Positions 20,606 to 30,028 of a DNA stretch of 36,698 nt are shown here, one piece after another. This DNA is from Chara braunii. Lineage: Eukaryota > Streptophyta > Charophyceae > Charales > Characeae. Under the pieces are notes generated by a model. The model made no database searches. It was not told where the DNA came from and saw nothing but the letters and a program-made list of their open reading frames with translations. Within the stretch, counting starts at the first letter, position 1. Every line of letters begins with the position of its first letter. Position numbers and translations under genes: made by a program. The stretch is from contig BFEA01000335.1 in the NCBI GenBank assembly GCA_003427395.1, positions 1,305,805 to 1,342,502 on the forward strand, read 5' to 3'.

Positions 20606-21153
20606 GAAATTAGAGAATTAAAATTATTGAGTGCGCGAGCCCAATTTCGACACTGCCATCTTTGGTGATTTTTCTTATTTTTTGGCATATCCAAATGCTC
20701 TGAAAGTTTACAGATGTGTACTTCACTTAATAATAAACTCAGTAAAAGAGTTTCAAAAAATAATAAAATTGTTTAGGTCCCGAAATAAACTGAAAACAAA
20801 AAGTAAAAAGTAAAAAAAACCAAAATAGTGAATGGGTGAGCACGTTTTGACACATCTGTCTTTGGAGATTTTTAATTTTTATTTGGCTTAGCAGAATGAC
20901 TTTAAAATTAAATAGGTGTGTACCTCACATCATAGAGGACTCACACAAAAAAATTTCAGGAAAAAAAAAAAATTTAGGTGTCGAAATAATTTTTGGCAGT
21001 GGCCGAACCCTTTTGAGGTTCAGACCCTGAACGTGACCCCGAAAACCCGAACATATGGAGGTCGGCCCGGGGACCTCCATACGTATAGGCTGGACCTCCG
21101 GGGACCTCCATACGTATGGGCTGGTAACCCTGTATATATAATATATATATATA

Positions 21154-21261
21154 CAGCCTCCTGATGAGTCGGTGAAACTCCGACGAAACAGTTTGTCACA
21201 GCCCCTCGTTTGTTGTCCTCTTCTCCCTCTCTGCCTACGGTTTACCGGGCAGTTCTATTTG

Positions 21262-21278
<17 letters not shown>
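21154..21278 (+). ncRNA. Right direct repeat with altered hammerhead ribozyme
   Basis: Core CTGATGA (21161-21167), stem II with loop TGAAACT and GAAA (21185-21188) are identical to the left copy. CCTC of stem I is present (21157-21160), but its GAGG partner and the loop are replaced by an AT repeat. The upstream ctgta (about 21130-21134) could still offer a short stem III and a GUA triplet. The sequence ctgtatatata/atatatatatacag forms its own hairpin. Cleavage is doubtful. The (AT)n block continues to about 21303. Confidence 0.8.
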
Positions 21279-21304
<26 letters not shown>

Positions 21305-21374
21305 TATATCGTCATAAAGGTATCATAGCGCAAAAGCAAAAAAAAAAAAAAAAAAAAAACATCAATTCATTTTT

Positions 21375-22159
21375 GCCGCCTAATCGGATGTCCGAGGTTG
21401 TTCGGTCAGACAACTGGTTGGACATCCTCCCCGGGCAGTCTGTCCGAGCCCGAACGCTTAAAACAAAAGAAGAAAAACAATACTAAAAAAATCCGGAAAA
21501 AAAACTATGTTATGCAGAAACTTAAACTGAACAACTTTTGCCTTGGGATGACATCGAGATTCATTATCAATTGTAAAAATTAGTAAAATAAAAAATAAAA
21601 ATAAGGAGACCCCCATTTTTTTTTCTTTTCTTTCGTGTGCAATTTTTTTTTCTTTTTTTGTGTGCAATAACCCATGCTGTATGTCTCGTGGAAAGTCTGA
21701 GGGCATTACCGAGCCTCACTCAGACCTAGGCCGACGGGGCGAGTTACAGTTGACTGAAGTCAACTGTCGGATTCCCAACAGTCAAAGTCAAGGCGTACCC
21801 AGCCTAGGCCGCCGGTTAGACGCACACACTTGTTTTTATGCAGGTACCCAGACAGCATCAGGACCAGGGGGAAATCTGCAACTTTACAATCCAGACCCTC
21901 GAATCTGCACGACTATGGAAAGGGGACCTGAGGCCAGACAACCTCGCCAAATGCTACATAAGGCTGGGTGTCCGGGTGGTCAACATTTAGTCTTGCTATG
22001 TTGCTTTGATGCTGGCTCGACTCTGACTGGACGTTGGTATTCACGTTGGCGAGACACTGGCGAGACGCTGGCTTGACGCTGGTTGTGCGCAGGCACTGTG
22101 GACGACGACGTGGGGCTGTGGCAGCATGCTGGCGCTTTCTGTTTTGTGCACCAAGCATT
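21375..22159. other. No gene assigned; A-rich module and small palindrome
   Basis: 21528-21600 holds a diverged copy of a module also seen at 18795-18850 (-), 20214-20270 and 20473-20525 (ttgcc, then tgacatc, then an aaattc-ttac-aa core and an A-rich tail). A perfect 10-bp palindrome with 2-bp spacer, acagttgact/agtcaactgt, lies at 21746-21767. Open stretches between 21660 and 22080 encode nothing I recognise; they may be the 3' internal part of the LTR element whose LTR starts at 22464. Confidence 0.35.
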
Positions 22160-22450
22160 GCTGATGTGGTGCTGCCACCTGCCTACCCTGCTGATGTGGC
22201 GCATGCCATTTGCCTACGTTGTTGATGTGGCGCATGTCACTAATCTACATTGCTGATGTGGCGCATGCCATTTGCCTACATTGCTGATGTGGCGCATGCC
22301 ATTGATTTACATTGCTGATGTGGCGCATGCCACTGGTCTACATTGTTGATGTGGCGCATGCCACTTGCCTACATTGCTGATGTGGCGTTGTCGCCTGTCT
22401 TCATTGATGATGTGGTGCATGCCACCTGTCTCTATAACTGACGTGGCATT
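22160..22450 (+). repeat. 31-bp tandem array with TGATGTGGC core
   Basis: Nine units of 30-31 bp start at 22160, 22190, 22221, 22252, 22283, 22314, 22345, 22376 and 22406, with a partial tenth at 22437. The unit begins gctgatgtggcgcatgcca and ends ctacatt. The ggcgcatgcc part is a small inverted repeat (tggc/gcca). The last partial unit reads tgacgtggc, a bZIP-type (ACGT-core) site. Related motifs tgacgtgg or tgatgtgg recur in the same orientation beyond the LTR (about 22900-23290). Confidence 0.92.
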
Positions 22451-22452
22451 GT

Positions 22453-22867
22453 AGGAGGGAGATTGGGATCTGTGGATGATTGGGATCTGGTACTCACCTG
22501 AGGTTGACGTCGTTACTGTATTCTGTTGTTGCCTTCATGGTCTTCACGAGATAAGAGTGTCACGTGACACTGATGTGTGATCAGGATTATTATACCTGTT
22601 ATTGTATACTATTTGATGACGTGGAGAGGAAAGAAGCCCAGAGAAGAAGTGGGGATTGATTGGATTACTCTTGTGTGATCATTGTTCTCTCTTGCACCTT
22701 CTCCTCTGTTTATTCCCCCTCCACTCTTTTCGTCTAATGGTAACGAGATACTGTTTCATATAACACTCCAAGATAACTGGAAACTTTGTGCGGATCGGAG
22801 ACCACTTGTGCTTTGACGTCTGATGAGTATCTGCCAGACTGGGTTCATTACAATTTGGTATCGGAAC
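22453..22867 (+). mobile_element. Probable LTR (389 bp) flanked by polypurine tract and primer binding site
   Basis: A purine run AGGAGGGAGA (22453-22462) is followed by a sequence starting TGGGATC at 22464 and ending ATTACA at 22852. Next comes att and TGGTATCGGAAC (22856-22867), close to the plant initiator-tRNA-Met primer binding site TGGTATCAGAGC. A TATA-like ttattatacctg lies inside near 22588. A purine run before an LTR marks a 3' LTR, whereas a primer site after it marks a 5' LTR. Having both suggests two tandem elements sharing one LTR, or that one of the signals is chance. No second LTR copy was seen, and no gag/pol was recognised on either side. Confidence 0.5.
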
Positions 22868-24441
22868 ATACTCCTTCATCGCAATCTGCTGTCAGGTGTT
22901 GACGTGGCACCCAAGTAAATGAGAGGTGTTGGATGTGTGGGATGAAACATGTTTATCAACGCGCGTGGTCAATACCGTATGTCTAGACATTGAGTCCCTC
23001 ATATGCGTGCAACCTCCCTTGAAGATGATGACGTGGCTCCACTGAAGACTTCGAAATACCGGCGAGAGATTTGTTGGTAACAGGATGACGTGACGCTGGT
23101 CCAGGGAGAAAAAAGTGTGAACGGGACCGCTGATGTGGCGTACTGTCTAACTTGGCATGACGTGGAATGTTGATGTGGTGATGCGCTGAGCTGACGTGGC
23201 ATGCCAATATTGTGTGTGTTGCAGATATGCATTGTGGACATGGCATCCCCCCCTCGTTGACCTTTCGGTCCTTGACGTTGACATGGCAGACTCCATAGAG
23301 TTGTTGCGTTAGCATGCCAGGGGTGACACGAGGCATGCATAACACGTTGTTGTGGAGGAACCATTGAGTGTGCATTGGTGTGTCGGCAGACGTTACGGCT
23401 TCATGATGTCGAGCGCATCGGTCCCACGCAAGGCGGGACCCTCCCGTCTGCGTCACGCAAGAGTTGGTCTACCTCGTCGCGATACACATGGAGCTTCCGC
23501 AAGCCGCTCCGGCCGAGTGCACCAGCCATACCTCTCGCGAGCCCCTACGACAGGACAGGGTCTACGTGAGGCACGACTTACCTCCACCTGTGGGAGTTGT
23601 CACCTCCCTTCGGTGAGCATATCCCCACCGAGCGACCAGTTCACAGTACGAAAGCTAATTAGTTGCAATCGCAGAGGTGGACCAGCCGAGGGCGTTTCTT
23701 GTTCGTTGTAGCATAGGAGGTACGCCGGTCATACGCCTCTATCGAACCCGCACGCGAACCGACGCACTGGGGGGTTGAAGTCCCAAGCGCGACTCGACGT
23801 CGGTCGACTAGGATGCATTCCGTATACCACGAGTTACACCACAACACTCACACACACGGAACGACACAAAATAAACAACACAAAAACACTCAGTCCCTTT
23901 TGTAGTTATCCCATAACCTTCCGACACGGAAATCGGATAGGCGACGTGCGACAAGCTTAGTATAAAAATCACGTAGACGCAGGGCCTTCTCATCTCGACT
24001 AGCAATGCATGAATACACAAGAAGTCACAACATTGGGGTACTATGTAGTGCACATTATCAACCGGTCCCTCGTGGATCCGAGAACCGCTTATGACACTCG
24101 ACTGTGAATCTCAAAGTATCATGACGGTCGAGCCCTTCACGATATTGCACGGCTGAAGGAACAACCGTTCAACCCCCGTGGCACCTTCGGCCCTTAGGGT
24201 CCCCGTAGACAGGGCAAATAGGCTCTGCGGGGGGGTGATCCCTTTCACGGGGAGTCTAGGACTTGGGATGTCCTGGACAAGGACCTCGAATCCAGGTCTA
24301 GGACCAACGTCCGACTAAGAAACTTTTAAGAAGCAAAACAATAAAGGAAGGGAATCACCTTTCCTTTTTTAATCTCAACCTCAATTAAACCCTTAGGCGT
24401 GGGTTTTTTAGATCATGCAAACGCTCAAACATAGGTATGTA
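22868..24441. other. No gene recognised; scattered TGACGTGG motifs
   Basis: 22900-23290 carries at least six same-strand copies of tgacgtggc, tgatgtggc or close variants, often next to catgcca, as in the 31-bp array. 23340-24300 is G/C-balanced DNA without recognised genes. If the primer-site call at 22856 is right, this is the 5' internal region of an LTR element, but no gag motif was seen. Confidence 0.35.
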
Positions 24442-25165
24442 CGTATATATATATATATATATAGTGGGGAATAAATATGTAACGATCACTTCTCACAATC
24501 ACGGTGAGACTCCTCTCAGTCATATATATGTATGTGATCGCAGATAGTCAATTCCAAAGTCCGAATCACATAACATACTTGCAATCATATCAAAGAATCA
24601 AAAAAAAAAATTCACACACTACACGGGGTCCACTTCAACCATTCTCTATACTCATGCCCCTCGCTTTAGCCATGCAAACCCTAACCTTTGTCCAACCTTC
24701 AAAAAATAAACACTCAACATCTTCGTTAAATGACCATTCAAGAAAAGTCTCGGTGAAAACCTTAATAAAACAATAGAAACATCCGGGGCTAAAGCCTTTT
24801 AGGTTGGGTAATGAGAATGAATTGAAGTTGAGTCGTGGACCGACGAATTGACAACCGACCTGTTATTAATGATAACAGAAGATGATCCTTATAGGATCAA
24901 GCTGAAACTAGTCCAAATTTTGAATCAGAACGATCAAAAGGACCTTTACTATAAGACAGGTCGATCCCCAAGCTAAACCATCAGTGTATGGGGAATAAAT
25001 CTCCATAGCACATTCTTACTCAAAACTATCTGCCAACTAAGTCTAAGTCTACCCCTAAGTTAGTGTCCAAAGAAAAGGTAGATTTTTGACAGAATCTCCC
25101 CTATTCAGGGTGGATTGTCAGAATTGCCACCTATCAAAATATAATCTTACTCCTCTAAACTAAGA
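24442..25165. other. (AT)n tract then unassigned A/T-rich DNA
   Basis: A (TA)11 tract lies at 24442-24463, followed by A/T-rich DNA with no recognised gene. atctcccctattcagg near 25093 looks like an early, weak member of the repeat family that follows. Confidence 0.4.
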
Positions 25166-25700
25166 AAAATTTCGGCAGCGCTTCTCATAAGAAAATTGTT
25201 TTTTTAAGAATTTATGTTAGCTCAAATACGCAAACTGAAATAATATCTAATTATGGAAAGTCACATTTTGTTTATCTCCCTGAATTAGTAAAAATTTGGG
25301 CATCATCTCCTTTATAAAAGTAGACTTCCGTGATTTATACTAAGGCAGATAAGAACTCAAAGTTAACTTGAGTTCAACCAAGATAAAATTTAACCAACTC
25401 CTCAGATTTGTAGAAATTTCGGCAGCGCTTCCAGTAGGAAAAGTTACTTTCCAAAATTTATACAAAACTGAGTCTAAAAAGTTAAAATAACTTTGATTTC
25501 CCAAAATCCAATTTTGTCTAGCTTCCTGAATTAGTAAAAATTTGGGCAACACTCCCTTTAACAAATGAGACTTTCCAGATTTTTACTAAGCTATACATAA
25601 ATCTTAGACAAGTTGGACTTTGAAAAATACAAAATCTGACTAACTCCTTGGCTTTGTAGAAATTCTGGCAGCGCTTCCCATAGAGAAAGTGACTAACCAA
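25166..25700. repeat. About 245-bp higher-order repeat (two alternating half-units)
   Basis: Half-unit A (aaatttcggcagcgcttc and relatives) occurs at about 25168, 25417 and 25662. Half-unit B (gtaaaaatttgggca-ca-c) occurs at about 25289 and 25534. A and B alternate at about 122 bp, giving a 245-bp dimer. Each is followed by gaa-ag/tgact and a ttta-ac-aag segment. A relative, tttcggcagagcccc, occurs at 27153. Similar ggcag-c-ctccc motifs are, from memory, widespread in plant non-coding repeats. Confidence 0.75.
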
Positions 25701-25751
25701 GATTTATAAAAGACCAAGTATAATTAAGGATCCCAGAAAATGCAGAAATTT

Positions 25752-26147
25752 ACATAAGTAAAATAAACTTAGCTCAAAAAATACAGGAATTGAAACTAAC
25801 TTTTATGATTCTAACACCTGCCGAATAACCAAAGCGAGTACCTATCAAACTGAAACTCAGACTAGGTAGTGATCTCACTCAGCCACAGGCAAGGCCAAAC
25901 CACAAAAGTAAGTACTCTCACCAACCCAATGTCAAACTTTGTCAAAAATTGACATAAGTAAAATAAACTTAGCTCAGAAAATACAGGAATTGAAATTAAC
26001 TCCTATGATTCTAACACGTGCCGAATAACCAAAGCGAGTACCTATCAAACTGAAACTCAGACTAGGTAGTGATCTCACTCAGCCACAAGCAAGGCCAAAC
26101 GACAAAAGTAAGTACTCTCACCAACCCAAAGTCAAACTTTGTCAAAC
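25752..26147. repeat. 200-bp tandem duplication
   Basis: Copy 1 is 25752-25951 and copy 2 is 25952-26147. Both begin acataagtaaaataaactta and end gtcaaactttgtcaaa. They differ at only about ten positions, so the duplication is recent compared with the surrounding arrays. No open frame runs through it. Confidence 0.95.
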
Positions 26148-26407
26148 AATAGTTCGTAGTATTTCAATGATTTATCCCTTCAAACACAGGGCACTACAAC
26201 TTTTCTTTTCTTTGGGCATATGACTAGGCTGTCCAACCTAACCGCCATGAACTGTTTAAGTGTCCAAGTTATATATAATTCTCTGCTCATATTCTTTTAA
26301 GGTAACATATGACTGAATCAAACATCTTAGATCAAGGTTCAGCCTCCCCCTTTCTTACCACAAGTTTATTCTTAATTCATACCCTCTTCAGTTAATGATA
26401 AGCTATA

Positions 26408-26851
26408 GCCAGATCATCCAATTTTATGGAAATATGTCTGACTGGCGTGTTCATAGGTTAAATAGTAGAAAAATATAAACAAGTTTATCTTTTTGGTTCT
26501 AACATATGCGTGACTCCAGACCAGACCACCCAATCTTATGGGAACCTGTCCAGTCCTTTGCATGAATTCTCCCTCAAAATAAAACAAGAGAGAGTCAGGG
26601 TCATCCAATTTTATGGAACATGCCCAACCCTCCTTCGGAACTAATAAAACATTAGAAAACCCAAAGAAATAAGGCAACCAAACCATTCAATCTTATGGAA
26701 AAATGTTTGGTCCCTCAAAGTCAAACACAAGCAACCCTCACAAGTCAAAGCATCCAGACCACCCAATCTTATGGGAACCTGTCTGGTCCTTCAGATAATC
26801 AAAAAATAAACATAGCACTGGACTCTCCAATCTTATGGAGACTCTCCCAGT
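26408..26851. repeat. Array of six hairpins with constant loop and varying stems
   Basis: Each unit has CCA-AT(C/T)TTA-TGG (first base T in one unit) at its tip. Loops are at 26421, 26533, 26608, 26690, 26666+100 (26766) and 26830. Outside this, the flanks differ between units but pair with each other: GCCAG/CTGGC (26408, 26442), GGG then CAT/ATG then CCC (26598, 26623), ACCAAA/TTTGGT (26677, 26706), CCAGAC/GTCTGG (26754, 26781), ACTGG/CCAGT plus TCTCCA/TGGAGA (26817, 26847). The second unit (26519-26555) pairs at 6 of 8 outer positions. Spacing is 65-112 bp. The function is unknown. Confidence 0.8.
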
Positions 26852-27525
26852 CTTTGGTTGACCCAGTCAAAAACACTAGCAATACAACTTTTCTCCCACC
26901 TTTCCCCCCAGATGCAATTCGTTTTGACAATTTACTTTAAGTCGAATAACAAAATTGAAACTGAGCTTGCACAAACATTCTCTTTATTAAGTCCGATTTG
27001 TCATGATAGTCAAACATAAAAGTCAAAGTAGGGATGCATGCAGTATACTCAGTGAACTATAGCGATAATTACGGATAGGGGTTATAGTTGGGTTTATAGA
27101 TGAGAGGGATGGTTACCTTTTAGTTACCTGCCTCCAGAACTCCTCCTGAGTTTCGGCAGAGCCCCATCAATCGGTGGGTTGACTGCCCACTGAGTCTTGT
27201 TGCAGTCCTTCGAGTTGCAATCCTGCCTGCCGCCTTCCTCTCCGAACAAGATTAGACTGAGAGTAAGAAGGATAGAAAGAGGGGTTTCAGACTTTCAAGA
27301 AAGAGGGGAGGGACAGACTCAACTCCCAGGAGAGGGCCTTGTTATCTTCCATCGCATGAAGGCCTCGCAATGGTGACCAAAACGTGTGGCCGTTGATAAA
27401 CTTGAAGCCAAACTGTTGACCATTGACCTTTTGATGACTCCCTAACGTCCCTTGAAATCGGAACAACACTACCCTTCTTACGAACTCAGTCACCCCGCAA
27501 CGCTTGTGACTCTGAGTGTGTTGAC
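26852..27525. other. no gene recognised
   Basis: A/T-rich to 27110, then more G/C-balanced. It contains one relative of the 25.2-25.7 kb motif (gagtttcggcagagcccc, about 27149). A minus-strand open frame at 27287-27493 has no family resemblance that I recognise. Confidence 0.35.
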
Positions 27526-28690
27526 TATAGGCGAACCCTGCACCCTCGCGGCTCGTCTCCCGTTAGTTCACTCAGCGAAACAAGTGACACATAGGTCAAC
27601 TGCTAGGTCTACAATGACGCAGTCATCCTCTCATTACTTCGTTTATCAGTCTGAACAGCACGTCGACTGCTGGTCTACTGTTTCCACTGCTTCAACGAGG
27701 TAAGTAGCCCACACCAATCAGGTGTGTATTCAATTTCGCCTCACGCCCGACCCTTCAACAAGGTCCAGCCACTCCTCCTAGTTGCAGCAGCAGCCCCGCT
27801 TTCAAGCTTGACCACTCTTTCAGACTACAACTACCCCCGCCCAACCAGTTGTTGCCTCGTAATTATAAGAAGATTGTATTCAAACAAATCGCCAAATGGG
27901 AAAAACATTGCACATGTGTAGCCAACACACAACACGCACGGAGAAGCACAACAGTGTGTAGTAGACGACAGTTCACACGATTATACCAACAATAACTTCA
28001 TAAGCAGTTGCTCAGTAACCAGTGGCCTGACAAAACAGAGGCGCCCGTGTGAGCTAAGACTCGCCATAGAGCTTCTAACCCGAAGTGCAAGGGCCACTGG
28101 TAAGTCTTCGAGCCTACGGCGGCTTCCTCACTCCCTCGTTCACATGGGACAAGCAACGCACAACGTTGTCAGTCAACAGGCGAGTCTCCAACGTTGCAGC
28201 TCGCTTCTCCCTCCGGTCAACTGAGCAGCACGCCCGTTATTGGGTAAACCTTCAAGCTCATGGCGGACCTCAGTTCACCGCAGCCGATCGGATACACAAC
28301 GCACGGATTAGCAGGTGGGCTCCCACTCTTGTAGCTCACCTCTACACTTCACTACTCCACTGGATAGCAGCTCATGGTTAACAGATACATATGCAGTTCC
28401 ATGACCTCTTTCCTTGCTACCCGATCAATGGGAAAGGCAGTGCAGCAGGCCGTGAGTAAACCTTCAACCTCGTCCCTCGTTTTCCTGTTGCCTATATAGC
28501 GGGACGAGACGCACTCTGGCTAACAGGTAAGTCACCAAACGTTGCTGCTCGCTTTCCCCGCGACTCCTTCGATCTTGTCAGTGCCTTCTCCAACACCGCC
28601 CGCAGCGAGATCGAGAGGAGGCCGCTTTCGTCGACACACCGAACAACGTGTCCGCCAACAGGTAAGTCATCAACCCCGCGGCTGGCCTGT
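27526..28690 (+). repeat. Degenerate 60-80 bp array with 5' splice-site-like motifs
   Basis: Units share aacaggtaagtc or variants, then ccaacgttgc-gctcgcttc, and a gttcac segment. Clear donor-like strings have their GT (or GC) at 27700 (aggtaagt), 28100 (tggtaagt), 28180 (aggcgagt), 28315 (aggtgggc), 28452 (ccgtgagt), 28527 (caggtaagtc) and 28662 (caggtaagtc). Spacing is about 60-80 bp in the better part. Divergence is high, so unit limits are approximate. Confidence 0.5.
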
Positions 28691-29445
28691 CAGGTGTGCA
28701 AGGAGATAGAAAGTTGGCTCAATCGGTAAGAGGAGCTAAACCGAATGTATCTTTCGCTAAAACATGGAACTATACACCGCGACAGTCAGATACATTGAAG
28801 AGGAATCCCGGTGTAAGTACGAACTAAGGAGCTGTCAGATGCAACCATCGTCGGGCGCATGCACGAGAGAGTCAGATGGAGGGAGGCTACCTTTTGATAG
28901 GGTGAGAAAAAAAATAAAATGAATCTTTCACCAGAACGGTGTCGGATGCATGCTAGATAAGTGTGCATCCTCCTCACGCAGCTCTTCATACACCGTATTG
29001 CCAAACTAATTTCCCATTCTTAGATCTTCCTTCACCATCAGAATTGCCCTACACCAAAACCCACACTCCATGTTTTTCCTCTCTCACTTCGGCGCAGGAT
29101 CCTATAGAACATAGGGTCTCTTCCTTCACGATATCTGCCTTTACCGATAGTCTCCCGCACACCCTTTTCCACTTACTTCTTGCTTACTAATCCTCTACTG
29201 AAACTACTCAAACTAATTAGAGTTTCGAGATCGCCATTCTAAAAAAAACCTCAATATCATATCTTTCCTTGCTCGATTCTACTAAGAATCGAGCGAGCTG
29301 CCCATCTCTGACTGCGCCCAACCAGTTTCTCTCACCATCTCCTTCGTTGCATGTATTTGGCGCAGAACCACACCAGGTTCACTCCTCTTTCGTCCCCTTC
29401 TGCACCCGCCTCTGCCCACAGTACCCTATCGCTTAACGCTCCGTA
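28691..29445. other. No gene recognised; possible tRNA-primer-like site
   Basis: Mixed DNA. tatttggcgcagaacca at about 29355-29371 looks slightly like the TGGCGCC-type primer site of some plant gypsy elements, but the match is short and no LTR end was found beside it. A direct pair cgattct/gaatcgag near 29274-29293 forms a small palindrome. Confidence 0.3.
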
Positions 29446-29872
29446 ACCGGATGCTCCGTCGCGGCCTGTGCTCGACATTCCTCGGAAAGCTCGAGGGGGA
29501 TTTTCGAAAGGAGCCGGTTGCCAGCCGACTCGATTAGTCTCACCTCCTTATACCCAGGTCCGACAGACGAACTGCTCACCGTCGCTAGCTGCGACCTCCG
29601 CCACAACTCCCCTAGCCCTTGTCGGTATCATTCCGGGCGCTATCCCATACACCACAAGCTATTCGCCTGATACGCCCAGCAAGACACCGGTTATAGAGGT
29701 CGAAACTTGCTCAGGAGTATGTGACCTCCTTCATGCCAACCCAACCATCCCCGATGCGCTCTTACGTTATAGTAAGCAAGAAAGCGTGAAACTGCTACAG
29801 ATTTCTAGTGGAAACAGAGAAAATAGTCAAAGAAGTCATTTGAAGGCTAATGCGGAGAAGGATTCTACTTGA
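29446..29872 (+). CDS. Unrecognised open frame, possible element fragment
   Basis: The frame is open from after a TAA at about 29443 to a TGA at 29870-29872 (about 141 codons), with no ATG near its start. The product is Ser/Thr/Pro-rich in its first half (VSPPYTQVRQT, SLAATSATTPLALVG) and has VIEVETCSGVCDLLHANPTIPDALLRYS in the second. I recognise no domain. Between repeats and next to the 3' end of a LINE, it could be a gag-like fragment, an exon, or chance. Confidence 0.25.
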
Positions 29873-29994
29873 ACAATGGCATGAGCCCTACAATCGCTGC
29901 CCTGATGCCTCCGTCTCGGCCTGGCTTTTTGGGCCCCTGTGGCACGCCCTCACCCAAACCTCTTAAAGCAGATCCCAGGCGGCAGGCTGGACAC

Positions 29995-30028
<34 letters not shown>

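Larger units (their letters stand above)
19829..21374 (+). mobile_element. Non-autonomous hammerhead-ribozyme element (retrozyme-like) with inverted ends
   Basis: About 1.55 kb. Outermost are inverted repeats: left 19829-19899 (aattgat, T run, then gctatggtgtctttgtgacg) and right 21301-21374 (reverse complement; aattgatg, T run, gctatgatacctttatgacg). Inside are two direct repeats of about 125 bp (19929-20053 and 21154-21278) whose starts are 1225 bp apart. Each has hammerhead sequence, then tttgtcacagcc-ctcgtttg, a C/T-rich segment and gtttaccgggcagttct, and ends in (AT)n. There is no long protein frame between them. Retrozymes of plants have type III hammerheads in short LTRs and make circular RNAs, which fits the paired ribozymes; but no tRNA primer binding site was seen after the left repeat, and the inverted ends are not a feature I know for retrozymes. 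A second, inverted partial copy lies at 18217-19010. Confidence 0.7.

Noticed and set aside
22160-22450. CRISPR array
   Set aside because: The 31-bp units are contiguous, with no unique spacers, in a eukaryotic repeat context.
22818-22845. Hammerhead-like tctgatgagtatctgcc (+)
   Set aside because: No pairing stem II and no GAAA follow.
29355-29371. Gypsy-type primer binding site (tttggcgcagaacc)
   Set aside because: The match is short, with no LTR end before it and no gag recognised after it.
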